A stretch of DNA of 64,000 nucleotides from an uncultured Prevotellaceae bacterium (GTDB lineage: Bacteria; Bacteroidota; Bacteroidia; Bacteroidales; Bacteroidaceae), in assembly GCA_946415705.1 (NCBI GenBank), contig CAMKTN010000002.1:1-64000 (forward strand). The letters are read 5' to 3'. A model generated the notes under the pieces. That model ran no database searches. It was not told the origin of the DNA and saw only the letters and a list, made by a program, of their open reading frames with translations. Below, piece after piece: positions 54,666 to 62,344 of the stretch. Position 1 is the stretch's first letter. The number at the start of each line of letters is the position of its first letter. The translations under genes and the position numbers were made by a program.

Positions 54666-55097
54666 TTAGGGTTGAGGGTATAGCTCTTCCATGCGCTGCT
54701 TCCAGCGTTCCACGAAGGGCGGGCAGTAGAGCAGCAGCTTGTATTGTTTGTCCATGAACACCTGCACGCTGTGGCCTGTCGTCAGGAGGCTCTCGTCGCT
54801 GGTGTCATAGATCTCGTAGTCGTAGATCAGCTTGGCAGCGTCCGTGGGGCGGTAGATGATGTCTATGCGCGCGCGCATACCATAGATGATAGGACGTTTG
54901 TAATGGAACTCAAGGTCCACCAGGGGCGCATAGAAGTCGTTGTCGAACATGTCGAGGTAGCCGAAGCCGTACTTGCGGCCCCATTCTTCGCGGGCATCCT
55001 CGAAATAGAGCGGATAGGAACCGTGCCACACCACCCCCATCGAATCGACCTCGCTGAAGCGGATGTCCAACAGCTTACTTGCCTTTAACTCTTTCAT
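54666..55097 (-). CDS. 4-hydroxybenzoyl-CoA-type thioesterase
   Basis: 143 aa hotdog fold. FSEVDSMGVVWHGSYPLYFE has the catalytic Asp18 and a His25. Family members hydrolyse acyl-CoA or acyl-ACP. Its place next to the ketosynthases suggests release or proofreading of the chain or starter. C-terminal residues (Y-P-Q-P) and the stop come from a CCCTCAACCCTAA repeat. Confidence 0.88.
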   Translation of the reverse strand: MKELKASKLLDIRFSEVDSMGVVWHGSYPLYFEDAREEWGRKYGFGYLDMFDNDFYAPLVDLEFHYKRPIIYGMRARIDIIYRPTDAAKLIYDYEIYDTSDESLLTTGHSVQVFMDKQYKLLLYCPPFVERWKQRMEELYPQP

Positions 55098-55104
55098 ATC
55101 ACTG

Positions 55105-55572
55105 TCAACTTTCCATTGGCGTTTCGCTGATGGCGATTTTCATTTCTGCCGTGGCTACGACCTCGTCGCCCACGCGCACCTCAGCATCTACGAGTGTCAT
55201 CTGGAAGATCTCCTCGCGCACACGGATGCTGGTCATCAGTGTCTCGCCCACCTTGGGCAGCCGCAGGAAGCGCATGTCGCGCACGGCGCCGATGTAGCCA
55301 ATCTTGATGGTTCGGTGGTTGAGGTAGTTGATGCACCCCATGCGCACGGCACACGTCTGCGCCACGTTCTCCACAAGACCGGCAGCAGAGAGATGCCCGT
55401 CCTCGGTGAAGAGGTCGCCTTCGCGCACGGTGAAGCCCGTGGCGGTGAGGTCGATGTCGAAGTCCTCAACGGTATCTACCAGTATGAAGGGTGGCCGTTG
55501 TGGTATGAGGGTCTGCATCGCGAGCGACTGTAGCTCCTGCAGGATATCGTCGTGGGTGCGTCCTAAGTACAT
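55105..55572 (-). CDS. Hotdog-fold beta-hydroxyacyl dehydratase
   Basis: 155 aa. IPQRPPFILVD and GHLSAAGLVENVAQTCAVRM are FabA/FabZ-like, with the H-to-Glu spacing short compared with FabZ. Second dehydratase of the cluster; two are also found in characterised aryl-polyene systems. It overlaps the upstream acyltransferase by 10 nt. Confidence 0.85.
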   Translation of the reverse strand: MYLGRTHDDILQELQSLAMQTLIPQRPPFILVDTVEDFDIDLTATGFTVREGDLFTEDGHLSAAGLVENVAQTCAVRMGCINYLNHRTIKIGYIGAVRDMRFLRLPKVGETLMTSIRVREEIFQMTLVDAEVRVGDEVVATAEMKIAISETPMES

Positions 55573-56474
55573 TCTTCGTTCCAGAAATCGTAGTAGTTAA
55601 ACCATTGGTGAGGGTACTTCCTGACTATCTCCGTGAGGCAGTCGGCGAAGGCTTGTGCCAGTGCGGCGGCGCGCACGCGAGGCCCTTTGTCCTGCAGGGC
55701 GGCGTCGATCTGGAGCTCCCGCACATAGACATGGTAGGTCTTGAGGCTCTCCTTCATCACGAACGTGCACAGCAGCGGTACCTCGCGCGAGGCCGCCAGG
55801 ATGAACGGCCCCATCGGCAGGTGTGCCTCGGCGCCCAGCACCTGACAGCGGAAGGTCTTCTGCGAGCCGAACACGCGGTCGCCGTGCATCGAGACAATCT
55901 CGCCGTCGGCCAGCGCGCGGTTCATCTCAAAGACGTGGTCCATGGAACCGTCGGTGAGGATGAGGCGCAGGTTCTGGTTCTCGAACACGCGCACGCGGTT
56001 CTCCATCACCGTGCCCGTCTCACCGCCGAAGACCAAGGCATTGATGGTCTTGCGGTCCTGGCTCAGCATATAGCCCGCCAGCTCGAAGTTGCCCACATGG
56101 CTGCCCACCTGCATGAAACCGCCCGGCTCGTGGGTCAGTGCCATGAAGCGCTCGTTGCCCTCGATGACGAGGCGGAAGCGCATGCCACCATAGATGGCGA
56201 AGCGGTCGAGGATGACTTGCCCGAAGCGGAAGTGGTTGGCATAGACGTCCGTGAAGGCGCGCAGGGGCGAGTGGCCGAAGCGGCGGCGGAAGAAGCGGTA
56301 CTGGCTGAGGTAGCCCTGGCGGTTGAAGAGCATGTAGCCGGGCACCACGAAGATGGCCATGCCGCTATAGACGAGCCACAAGGGCAGCCGCGCCACTGTT
56401 CGCACCAGCGTGCGCTGCATCCATGGCGTACCGTCCGTCGTGCCTTTCCATTGAGCGTGTGAAGCCTGTTCCAT
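55563..56474 (-). CDS. LpxL/HtrB-like acyltransferase
   Basis: 303 aa from ATG 56474 (TTG 56501 is an alternative). MQVGSHVGNFELAGYML has the HxxxxE active site of lipid A late acyltransferases; the N-terminal membrane anchor is LPLWLVYSGMAIFVVPGYML. It may transfer the polyene chain or a fatty acid to a glycolipid. Third acyltransferase in the cluster after the PlsC domain of the exporter and the stand-alone one. Confidence 0.87.
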   Translation of the reverse strand: MEQASHAQWKGTTDGTPWMQRTLVRTVARLPLWLVYSGMAIFVVPGYMLFNRQGYLSQYRFFRRRFGHSPLRAFTDVYANHFRFGQVILDRFAIYGGMRFRLVIEGNERFMALTHEPGGFMQVGSHVGNFELAGYMLSQDRKTINALVFGGETGTVMENRVRVFENQNLRLILTDGSMDHVFEMNRALADGEIVSMHGDRVFGSQKTFRCQVLGAEAHLPMGPFILAASREVPLLCTFVMKESLKTYHVYVRELQIDAALQDKGPRVRAAALAQAFADCLTEIVRKYPHQWFNYYDFWNEECT

Positions 56475-56513
56475 GTTGCGTCCTGCCTTGGCCGATGCCA
56501 AGGTTACGGCGGC

Positions 56514-56756
56514 TTATGCTACCTTGCTCTCGATATAGTCGTAGAAGTCTGCGAGGGTAGCCACGCTGGCCATCTCCTCGGGTTTGATCTTAAAGCCGAA
56601 GTTCTTCTCCACGATGACAACGATGTCCACGAAGTCCAGGCTGTCAATGCCCATGTCCTCCTTCAACGTTGCCTCGGGAGCAATCTTGTCTTCTTCGATT
56701 TCCAGGTCTTCGATGAGGAAGTTCCTCACCTTCTCTTCAATTTCTTGTCTTGTCAT
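56514..56756 (-). CDS. Acyl carrier protein 3 of the polyene cluster
   Basis: 80 aa. LKEDMGIDSLDFVDIVVIVE with Ser39. The three ACPs are different from each other, suggesting separate starter, chain and tailoring partners. Confidence 0.93.
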   Translation of the reverse strand: MTRQEIEEKVRNFLIEDLEIEEDKIAPEATLKEDMGIDSLDFVDIVVIVEKNFGFKIKPEEMASVATLADFYDYIESKVA

Positions 56757-56801
56757 GATGATATTTTACAATTAAACAATTTACAATTTTCACGCCGTAG
56801 G

Positions 56802-56843
56802 CTTCCCCCTCGCCCCTTGGAGAGGGGGTTAGGGGGTGAGGCC
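56802..56843 (-). repeat. Left palindromic arm at the methyltransferase end
   Basis: Minus strand GGCCTCACCCCCTAACCCCC; the last codons (L-T-P) and TAA stop of the methyltransferase are inside the arm. The ACP start lies downstream; no right arm follows. Confidence 0.75.
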
Positions 56844-57935
56844 ACACACCACGATGCTGTGCCCCTGTCCGAGGCCGTCGAAGATGCGTTCCACCTGCAG
56901 ACCCGCCTGCTCGATGTAGTAGGTCATGTCCTCGGTGTTGTACATCTTGGAGTTGCCGTTGGCGATGGCCGTGAAGTAGAGGCTCGTCATGGTGAGGCAG
57001 AAGGCGGCGGGCTCGAAGCGCTGACGGTCCCACAGCGTCTCCATGATGAAGACGCGCGTGTCCTTTGTCATGGCGTTCTGGGCGCGTGTGAGGATGCTCA
57101 CGATCTCCTCGCCACTGAAGCAGTCCAGGAACTGGCTCATCCAGATGGCGTCCAGACCGCCCTCACGCTGCGGGAAGAGCGCGTCCTTGTCAAGCAGGTT
57201 GATGCCGTAGCCCTTGATGCGGTCGGCACCCGTCTTGCCTGCGGTGTTTGCTTGCATCATACGTATCTGCTGCGGCAGGTCCAGGATGGTGACCTCCACG
57301 TCGGGGTCGTGGCCCACGCATTGCAGGGCCCATTTGCCGGTGTTGCCGCCGACATCGTAGAGCGAGCGGGTATGGTACTCCCCGAAGACGATGTCCAGTG
57401 CCTCGGGGAACGATGTGTCACTGTAGAAATGGTCGAAGCCGAACCAGCTCTGCTGCACCTGTGCGGGTAGCTCGCTGAGGGCTTCATAGACCGTGGGCCA
57501 CGAGCCGAAATGCTCCAGCCCGGCGGGTCGCCCTTCTTTGAGGGCTTCCTCCAAATGAAACCAGCCCTCGTAGTTCACATCGTGGTTGAAGTCGATGTTC
57601 ACTCGAGTGGCTGGGTCATTCAGCAGGAACCATCCTGTCTTGGAAAGCGTGAAGCGGTCGGTGGCGGTGTCCACGAGGATCGTGCCGATGCACAGGGCGG
57701 CTTCCGTCAGACATTTCACGGCGTAGTCCGAGAGGCCCGTGCGCTCGCAGATTTCTGCGCGCGTCAACCCCTCGTCGGCATCGCGCAGCATGTCCAAAAT
57801 ACCGAACTTAATCATCAGGCGTGAGGCCTGGAACACCACGGGGCCCCAGGCGATGAACTCCGCCAGTCGCTGTGCCTCGCGGGCCGACAGATGCTCTTTC
57901 GTGTATGCCTTCTCCAAGGCAGGAAACAGTTTCAT
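56829..57935 (-). CDS. SAM-dependent O-methyltransferase
   Basis: 368 aa. Class I methyltransferase of the acetylserotonin-type group: N-terminal winged helix (GLTRAEICERTGLSDYAVKC), the SAM loop DVGGNTGKWALQCV, and the catalytic-type region FLDCFSGEEIVSIL. Likely methylates a hydroxyl of the aryl head; a methyltransferase is standard in aryl-polyene clusters. Stop codon provided by a palindromic arm. Confidence 0.87.
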   Translation of the reverse strand: MKLFPALEKAYTKEHLSAREAQRLAEFIAWGPVVFQASRLMIKFGILDMLRDADEGLTRAEICERTGLSDYAVKCLTEAALCIGTILVDTATDRFTLSKTGWFLLNDPATRVNIDFNHDVNYEGWFHLEEALKEGRPAGLEHFGSWPTVYEALSELPAQVQQSWFGFDHFYSDTSFPEALDIVFGEYHTRSLYDVGGNTGKWALQCVGHDPDVEVTILDLPQQIRMMQANTAGKTGADRIKGYGINLLDKDALFPQREGGLDAIWMSQFLDCFSGEEIVSILTRAQNAMTKDTRVFIMETLWDRQRFEPAAFCLTMTSLYFTAIANGNSKMYNTEDMTYYIEQAGLQVERIFDGLGQGHSIVVCGLTP

Positions 57936-57941
57936 TAGGAC

Positions 57942-58018
57942 TTTACAATTTACTAATTTTCAATTTACTAATTTTCAATTTTCAATTCTCAATTTTCAAT
58001 TCTCAATTTTCAATTGTC
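57942..58018. repeat. AATTTTCAATTTACT / AATTCTC array
   Basis: 77 bases of simple sequence between the methyltransferase start and the end of the next gene upstream. Confidence 0.7.
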
Positions 58019-58019
58019 C

Positions 58020-58541
58020 TTATTTCAGTTTCGCAATGCGTTTGCCGAGCTCGCCGAAGGTGTCGTTGAAGGCGCGGTCGGTGGTAGGAGCGGAACCGCC
58101 ATCTACCTCGTCGATGTCCACCACGAGGAGCGGGTCATTGCTGCCGATGGCTGTCACCGTCAGCGTGCCCCAGGCGCGGATGCAGGGACCGGGAATAAAG
58201 CCCATCACATTCACGAACTCGTCGATCTTCGTGATCTTGATGCTCATCTTGTACTTGGCCTGAGAAGCGTCCTTCACGAACGTGATCTTGTTGTTCTTAT
58301 CGCTGAACTCCTCGATGAAACCGTCATAGGAGATTTGGGTTTTCTCTGGGATGTCGCGATACTTGTCGGTGAGGGGCATCTTGCCGTCGAAGCTGGCACC
58401 GGCATAGCTGATCTCCAGCACCATGCCGCCCTCGGCATTCTTGAAGAACTTCTTGTCGCCACCAATCACCTTGATGGGGTTGCTTGCGAATACTGCCACG
58501 GCTGCTACAGCCATGATAGCGGTCATAATTGTACGTTTCAT
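58020..58541 (-). CDS. Small secreted protein
   Basis: 173 aa. Signal peptide MKRTIMTAIMAVAAVAVFAS; mature part has YKMSIKITKIDEFVNVMG and ends DTFGELGKRIAKLK. It resembles the group of exported lipoprotein-like proteins with a conserved FGELGKR-type C-terminus, but I cannot name a family. Located in the operon between the methyltransferase and the LRR protein gene; may be a periplasmic component. Confidence 0.7.
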   Translation of the reverse strand: MKRTIMTAIMAVAAVAVFASNPIKVIGGDKKFFKNAEGGMVLEISYAGASFDGKMPLTDKYRDIPEKTQISYDGFIEEFSDKNNKITFVKDASQAKYKMSIKITKIDEFVNVMGFIPGPCIRAWGTLTVTAIGSNDPLLVVDIDEVDGGSAPTTDRAFNDTFGELGKRIAKLK

Positions 58542-58602
58542 AGTCGTGTTGTTTGTAAAAGGTTGGTAAATAAAGCAGGTTGATGTGCTCAGACAGAGAG
58601 GT

Positions 58603-59484
58603 TTACCGCTGGTTCATGTTCAGGGCCTTGCGGCGATAGAAAGCCTCCACAGCCTCCTCATCGATGCCGTAGTCGGTGCAGTTGTCCTCGGTGATGTAGC
58701 TCGGGAGATTGGTGAACTGCTCCTGGCAGTAGCCGCGATAGCTGAGGTTGCGGCCGCAGGAGCGGAAGCACTCCTTGCCCATCTTGATGACCGTCGAGGG
58801 GACGTAGATGACGGGGCTCGTCTCTCTGAAGCCTGTCCCAGCGAAGGCCTTGGGACCCAGTTCCTCCAAACCGTCGGGCAAGTCGATGCGCTCGAGGTTG
58901 GCGAAGGTGAAGGCAGACTCGCCAATCTTCTTCAGCGTACGCGGGAAGCGGACGAGACGCACTGTGTTTTCGCGGAGGAAGGCCTCCTCACCGACTTCCG
59001 TGACGGTGTAGGTCTTGTCGCCCATCTTTACGTAGTCGGGTATCACATACTCGCGTGCATGGTAGGTGCCTTTGATGACACTTACCCTGCGGTCGGCTTC
59101 CGAAATAACTTGGTAGTTCAGTTCATTGCCGTCGGGCGTGATGGCCGAAAAACAGTGGTTCGAATTTCTCCTCACCTCGATGTCGCGGGAGTACTGTGCC
59201 GTGACGGGCTGGTACTCAGGAACAGCGGGCGTGGCGGGGGCTGTGGCGGTGGCCGGAGCCTGCGTGATAGTGGTCACTTCGCCTTTCTTCACGGAGAACA
59301 CGTCGCTCTTGTTGATCTTGAGCGTCGTAGCGCCCTCTGCGGGGCTCATCGTGTAGAAGTAAGAGGTTTCGCTCTCCTCCAGGTTGTACACATTCAGGAT
59401 GCTCCCATCCTTCAGGACAATCACATCCTGTGCCATTGCTACAGAAGCAACGAGGAGCAGCAGTAAGGTCATTAAGTGTTTCAT
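58603..59484 (-). CDS. BspA-like LRR protein within the polyene operon
   Basis: 293 aa. Signal peptide MKHLMTLLLLLVASVAMAQ, an N-terminal region DVIVLKDGSILNVYNLEESE and a C-terminal LRR_5 part (TVTEVGEEAFLRENTVRLVR, LKKIGESAFTFANLER, LEELGPKAF). Same type as the surface protein at the left edge, but small and without Big_2 or a C-terminal tail. An unusual member for an aryl-polyene operon; may be an independent insertion or a surface component. Confidence 0.8.
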   Translation of the reverse strand: MKHLMTLLLLLVASVAMAQDVIVLKDGSILNVYNLEESETSYFYTMSPAEGATTLKINKSDVFSVKKGEVTTITQAPATATAPATPAVPEYQPVTAQYSRDIEVRRNSNHCFSAITPDGNELNYQVISEADRRVSVIKGTYHAREYVIPDYVKMGDKTYTVTEVGEEAFLRENTVRLVRFPRTLKKIGESAFTFANLERIDLPDGLEELGPKAFAGTGFRETSPVIYVPSTVIKMGKECFRSCGRNLSYRGYCQEQFTNLPSYITEDNCTDYGIDEEAVEAFYRRKALNMNQR

Positions 59485-59510
59485 TGTTAATAGAGTATTT
59501 GTGGGTTTGT

Positions 59511-59590
59511 AATCTTTAATCCTTAATCCTTAATCCTTAATCCCTAATCCTTAATCCTTAATCCCTAATCCTTAATCCCTAATCCTTCAT
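59511..59590. repeat. CCTTAAT array at the KAS gene end
   Basis: 7-bp units (TCCTTAA, TCCCTAA). The ketoacyl-ACP synthase stop codon (59579-59581) is in the array. Confidence 0.85.
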
Positions 59591-60850
59591 CCTTCTCAAG
59601 ATCAGCGCGCTGTTCGTGCCGCCGAAGCCGAAGCTGTTGCTCAGGACGACGTCGAGGTCGATGTCCTCCACGGTCTTGGCCGTCAGGTTCAGGTGCTCGG
59701 CGCATTCGTCGGGGTTCTCCAGATTGATGTTCGGTGCCACGAAGCGGTTCTGCATCATGATGATGCTATACACCAGCTCGCTGGCACCCGCCATCCAGCA
59801 CTCGTGGCCCGTCATGCTCTTCGTAGAGCTGATGAGCGCGTGCTTGCCGCGGAAGAGGCGGTCGAGGGCCATGGCCTCGTACATGTCGCCTTGCTTCGTC
59901 GAGGTGGCGTGGGCGTTGATATAGTCGATGTCGTCGGCCGTCACACCTGCATCAGCCATCGCGCGCTGCATGGCCACCACGCTGCCCTCGTCGCTGGGCT
60001 CCGAGATGCCGCCGCCGTTGCTGCTGAAGCCGTAGCCCACGACCTCCGCCAGGATGTGCGCACCGCGTGCCACGGCGTGGTCGTAGTCCTCCAGCACCAG
60101 TGCTGCCGCACCGCCGCTGGGGATGAGGCCATCGCGGTCGCGGTCAAAGGGGCGGCTGGCCTTCGCGGGCTCGTCCATGCGCACCGAGAACGCTGCCAGT
60201 GCGTCGAACGAAGCCATCGAGTAGTAGTTTGTCTCCTGTGCGCCGCCCGCCAGTACCATGTCCTGCAGGCCTTGCTTGATGAGCATGTAGCCCAATCCTA
60301 TGCTGTGGCTGCCGCTGGCGCAGGCCGCGCTGATGGTGAAGTTCACGCCGCGCAGGTGGAAAATCGTCGAGAGGTTCATGTTCACCGTCGAGTTCATCGA
60401 CTGGAAGATAATGCCGTAGCCCAGCATCGCCGAGTCGTGCTTCTCCTCCATAATCTTCGAGGCTTCGATGACGGGCTTCGCCGACGAGTCGTTGCCGAAG
60501 ATGCAGCCCACCTCGTTCTCGCGCAGGTACTGATCGTCGATGCCCGCGCTGGCAAACGCCTGGCGGCTCGCCATGTAAGCATACTGCGCCTCCTCCGACA
60601 TGCCCGCGCGCGTATGGCGGTCCAGCATCTGCTTCGTAATCACCGGCGTCTCCACGATGCCCGTGAGTCCCGAACGATAGCCGTATTCCACGCGCTCCGG
60701 CTGCACGCCGATGCCCGACTTACCCTCGCGCAACGACTGTGCCACCGTCTCCACATCCGTTCCCAGGCACGACCAGATGCCCATGCCCGTTATCACCACG
60801 CGGCGGCCACCGGCCACCTTCCCCTCTATGTTGTTGTATCTATTGCTCAT
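59579..60850 (-). CDS. Ketoacyl-ACP synthase (FabB/FabF type)
   Basis: 423 aa from ATG 60850; TTG 60868 upstream lies in a repeat array. Cys177 in SAACASGSHSI, INAHATSTKQGD and STKSMTGHECWMAGA. Of the three KS-type genes this is the most like housekeeping KAS I/II; in the cluster it may start or prime the chain. Confidence 0.93.
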   Translation of the reverse strand: MSNRYNNIEGKVAGGRRVVITGMGIWSCLGTDVETVAQSLREGKSGIGVQPERVEYGYRSGLTGIVETPVITKQMLDRHTRAGMSEEAQYAYMASRQAFASAGIDDQYLRENEVGCIFGNDSSAKPVIEASKIMEEKHDSAMLGYGIIFQSMNSTVNMNLSTIFHLRGVNFTISAACASGSHSIGLGYMLIKQGLQDMVLAGGAQETNYYSMASFDALAAFSVRMDEPAKASRPFDRDRDGLIPSGGAAALVLEDYDHAVARGAHILAEVVGYGFSSNGGGISEPSDEGSVVAMQRAMADAGVTADDIDYINAHATSTKQGDMYEAMALDRLFRGKHALISSTKSMTGHECWMAGASELVYSIIMMQNRFVAPNINLENPDECAEHLNLTAKTVEDIDLDVVLSNSFGFGGTNSALILRRMKD

Positions 60851-60887
60851 GAATTGTTCAAGTTTCAAGTTTCAGGTTTCAAGTTTC

Positions 60888-60926
60888 ACTCCCCTCCCTA
60901 ACAGGGGAGGGGTTGGGGGAGGGGCC
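60888..60926 (-). repeat. Left palindromic arm between fabG and the KAS gene
   Basis: Minus strand GGCCCCTCCCCCAACCCCTC then CCTGTTAGGGAGGGGAGTG, starting immediately after the ketoreductase TAA (60927-60929). No right arm is found in the KAS gene, whose start follows a GAAACTTGAAACCTG array. Confidence 0.8.
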
Positions 60927-61658
60927 TTACGTATAAAGCCCTCCATTAATACTAATCACCTCGCCCGTGATGTAGCTTGCCTCGTCCGACGCTAAGAAGG
61001 CCACGGCCGCAGCCACCTCCTCAGGACGCCCGAAGCGCTGCATCGGCACCAGCTTCTTCAGCTCCTCCACGGGCAGCTCCTTCGTCATGTCTGTCTCGAT
61101 GAAGCCCGGAGCCACGGCATTCACCGTCACACTCCGTGCTGCCACCTCCTGTGCCAGCGCCTTCGTGGCACCGATCAGCGCAGCCTTCGCGGCGCTGTAG
61201 TTCGTCTGCCCCGGCATACCCTTGAGGCCGCTCAGCGACGTCACATTCACGATGCGCCCACCGCGACGGCGAGGCATCATGTGCTTCAGCACGCGGCGCG
61301 TGAGGTAGAAGAAACCGTTCAGCGACGTGTCCACCACCTGGTGCCACTCCTCGTCGGACATCATGAACATCACATTGTCCCTGCGGATGCCCGCATTGTT
61401 CACCAGCACGCTGATGTAATCCTCCGGGTGGCGCGCCTCCCATGCGTCGAGGGCCGCCTCCACCTGTTCCTGCTTGGCCACGTCGAATGGCAGCAGTTCC
61501 GCCTGTCCGCCAGCAGCCTCTATCAACCCCTTCACTTCCTCCGCAGCTGCCGTGTTCGACTGGTAGTTGATGATCACGGGCAGCCCCGTCTCCGCCAGCT
61601 TTAGGCAGATGGCCCGTCCGATGCCGCGCGAGCCTCCTGTAACTAAGATGTATTTCAT
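60927..61658 (-). CDS. fabG: 3-oxoacyl-ACP reductase (first gene of the polyene operon)
   Basis: 243 aa SDR. VTGGSRGIGRAI (NADP site), VNNAG, catalytic Ser141, Tyr154 and Lys158 (NYSAAKAA). Reduces 3-oxoacyl-ACP; with dehydratases and no enoyl reductase this gives alternating double bonds. It is the first gene of the long minus-strand operon, with the promoter motif 32 nt upstream of the ATG. A housekeeping role cannot be excluded. Confidence 0.94.
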   Translation of the reverse strand: MKYILVTGGSRGIGRAICLKLAETGLPVIINYQSNTAAAEEVKGLIEAAGGQAELLPFDVAKQEQVEAALDAWEARHPEDYISVLVNNAGIRRDNVMFMMSDEEWHQVVDTSLNGFFYLTRRVLKHMMPRRRGGRIVNVTSLSGLKGMPGQTNYSAAKAALIGATKALAQEVAARSVTVNAVAPGFIETDMTKELPVEELKKLVPMQRFGRPEEVAAAVAFLASDEASYITGEVISINGGLYT

Positions 61659-61689
61659 TTATATTGTACGTGTACGCGTTATGAGGCCG

Positions 61690-61697
61690 CAAAGGTA
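61690..61697 (-). promoter_or_regulatory. -7 promoter motif of the polyene operon
   Basis: CAAAGGTA on the plus strand, TACCTTTG on the minus, 32 nt from the ketoreductase ATG. No comparable motif was recognised within the operon down to 37077. Confidence 0.6.
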
Positions 61698-61810
61698 CGC
61701 ATAAAAAACCGAACCACCGCAAGAAACCCCAAATAATTTCGCATCAAGCCTATTTTTCCTTCCTCACATCATGTAAAACCGACACTCTTCCCTTCCGCAA
61801 TGTCCGCCCA

Positions 61811-61849
61811 CAAGCCACTGCCCCGAATCAGGACAGTGGCTTGTTTTTA
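61811..61849 (+). terminator. Plus-strand hairpin with U-tract, no gene upstream
   Basis: CAAGCCACTG / CAGTGGCTTG stem, 13-nt loop, then TTTTTAG. It is a good terminator on the plus strand although no plus-strand gene ends here. Confidence 0.6.
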
Positions 61850-61889
61850 GTGCCTCAACTTGAAAAAGAAGAGATTTTTGTGCCCCTTC

Positions 61890-61970
61890 AATTTGGCAAT
61901 CAGCGACTGCCAAATTACAAACGACCGAAAATCAAGCAGATGGAATTTTGCAGACAGCGTCTGCAAAATT
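61890..61970. repeat. Two successive palindromes
   Basis: AATTTGGCA/TGCCAAATT (61890-61898 and 61908-61916) and AATTTTGCAGAC/GTCTGCAAAATT (61944-61955 and 61959-61970, 3-nt loop). Confidence 0.75.
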
Positions 61971-62252
61971 GGAAGAATGGTGCACTAAACAGAAGCTTTA
62001 ATCCCGCCGTGAATTTCTCGCGGAGCTTATAGTTAGGGCCGTGAAAAGATGTTCCGAAAGTTGGGAAAGGAGTTTGACTGTGAAGACAGCTATTTTATTC
62101 GCGTGAAGGTTATATAGTACTTATACATGGGAGGGGTTTCCCATGCAAAATCCAGAAAATCCGGATTAATTGAAGCTACGGTAAATTGATTATACGTACA
62201 CTTAACTATCTGTCTTCGAGAGTTTCCCATAAAAGTTTTTGGGGAGAAAAAG

Positions 62253-62319
62253 CCTCATTCCCTCAAACTTGTTGGATATCAGGCCGTAGGGGCTGAGGGA
62301 AAGCTGAGGGAATGAGGGA
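62253..62319. repeat. Left inverted-repeat end of the VapE element with TGAGGGA heptamers
   Basis: 62253-62275 is the exact reverse complement of 63970-63992 (23 bp, starting CCTCATTCCCTCAAACTTGT). Three TGAGGGA copies follow (62294, 62305, 62313) and one TCCCTCA is inside the terminal repeat. Confidence 0.85.
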
Positions 62320-62344
62320 AATGGGGTGAGAAAAGGATCAGCGG

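Larger units (their letters stand above)
61659..62344. other. Non-coding region between the operon promoter and the VapE-type gene
   Basis: 686 bases. Contains the operon promoter (61690-61697), a plus-strand hairpin with U-tract (61811-61849), two further palindromes (61890-61916, 9-bp stem; 61944-61970, 12-bp stem), and the left repeat block of the VapE element (62253-62319). A 63-codon plus-strand frame (61841-62032) runs through the palindromes and looks spurious. Confidence 0.6.

Noticed and set aside
59511-59590. CRISPR-like array
   Set aside because: Units are 7 bp with no spacers; a simple-sequence array.
37077-61658. Resorcinol (DAR) cluster
   Set aside because: No DarA cyclase or DarB-type KS was found; the gene set fits an aryl-polyene type better.
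61841-62032. 63-codon plus-strand ORF
   Set aside because: It is made of two palindromes and has no homology or promoter; base composition is non-coding.
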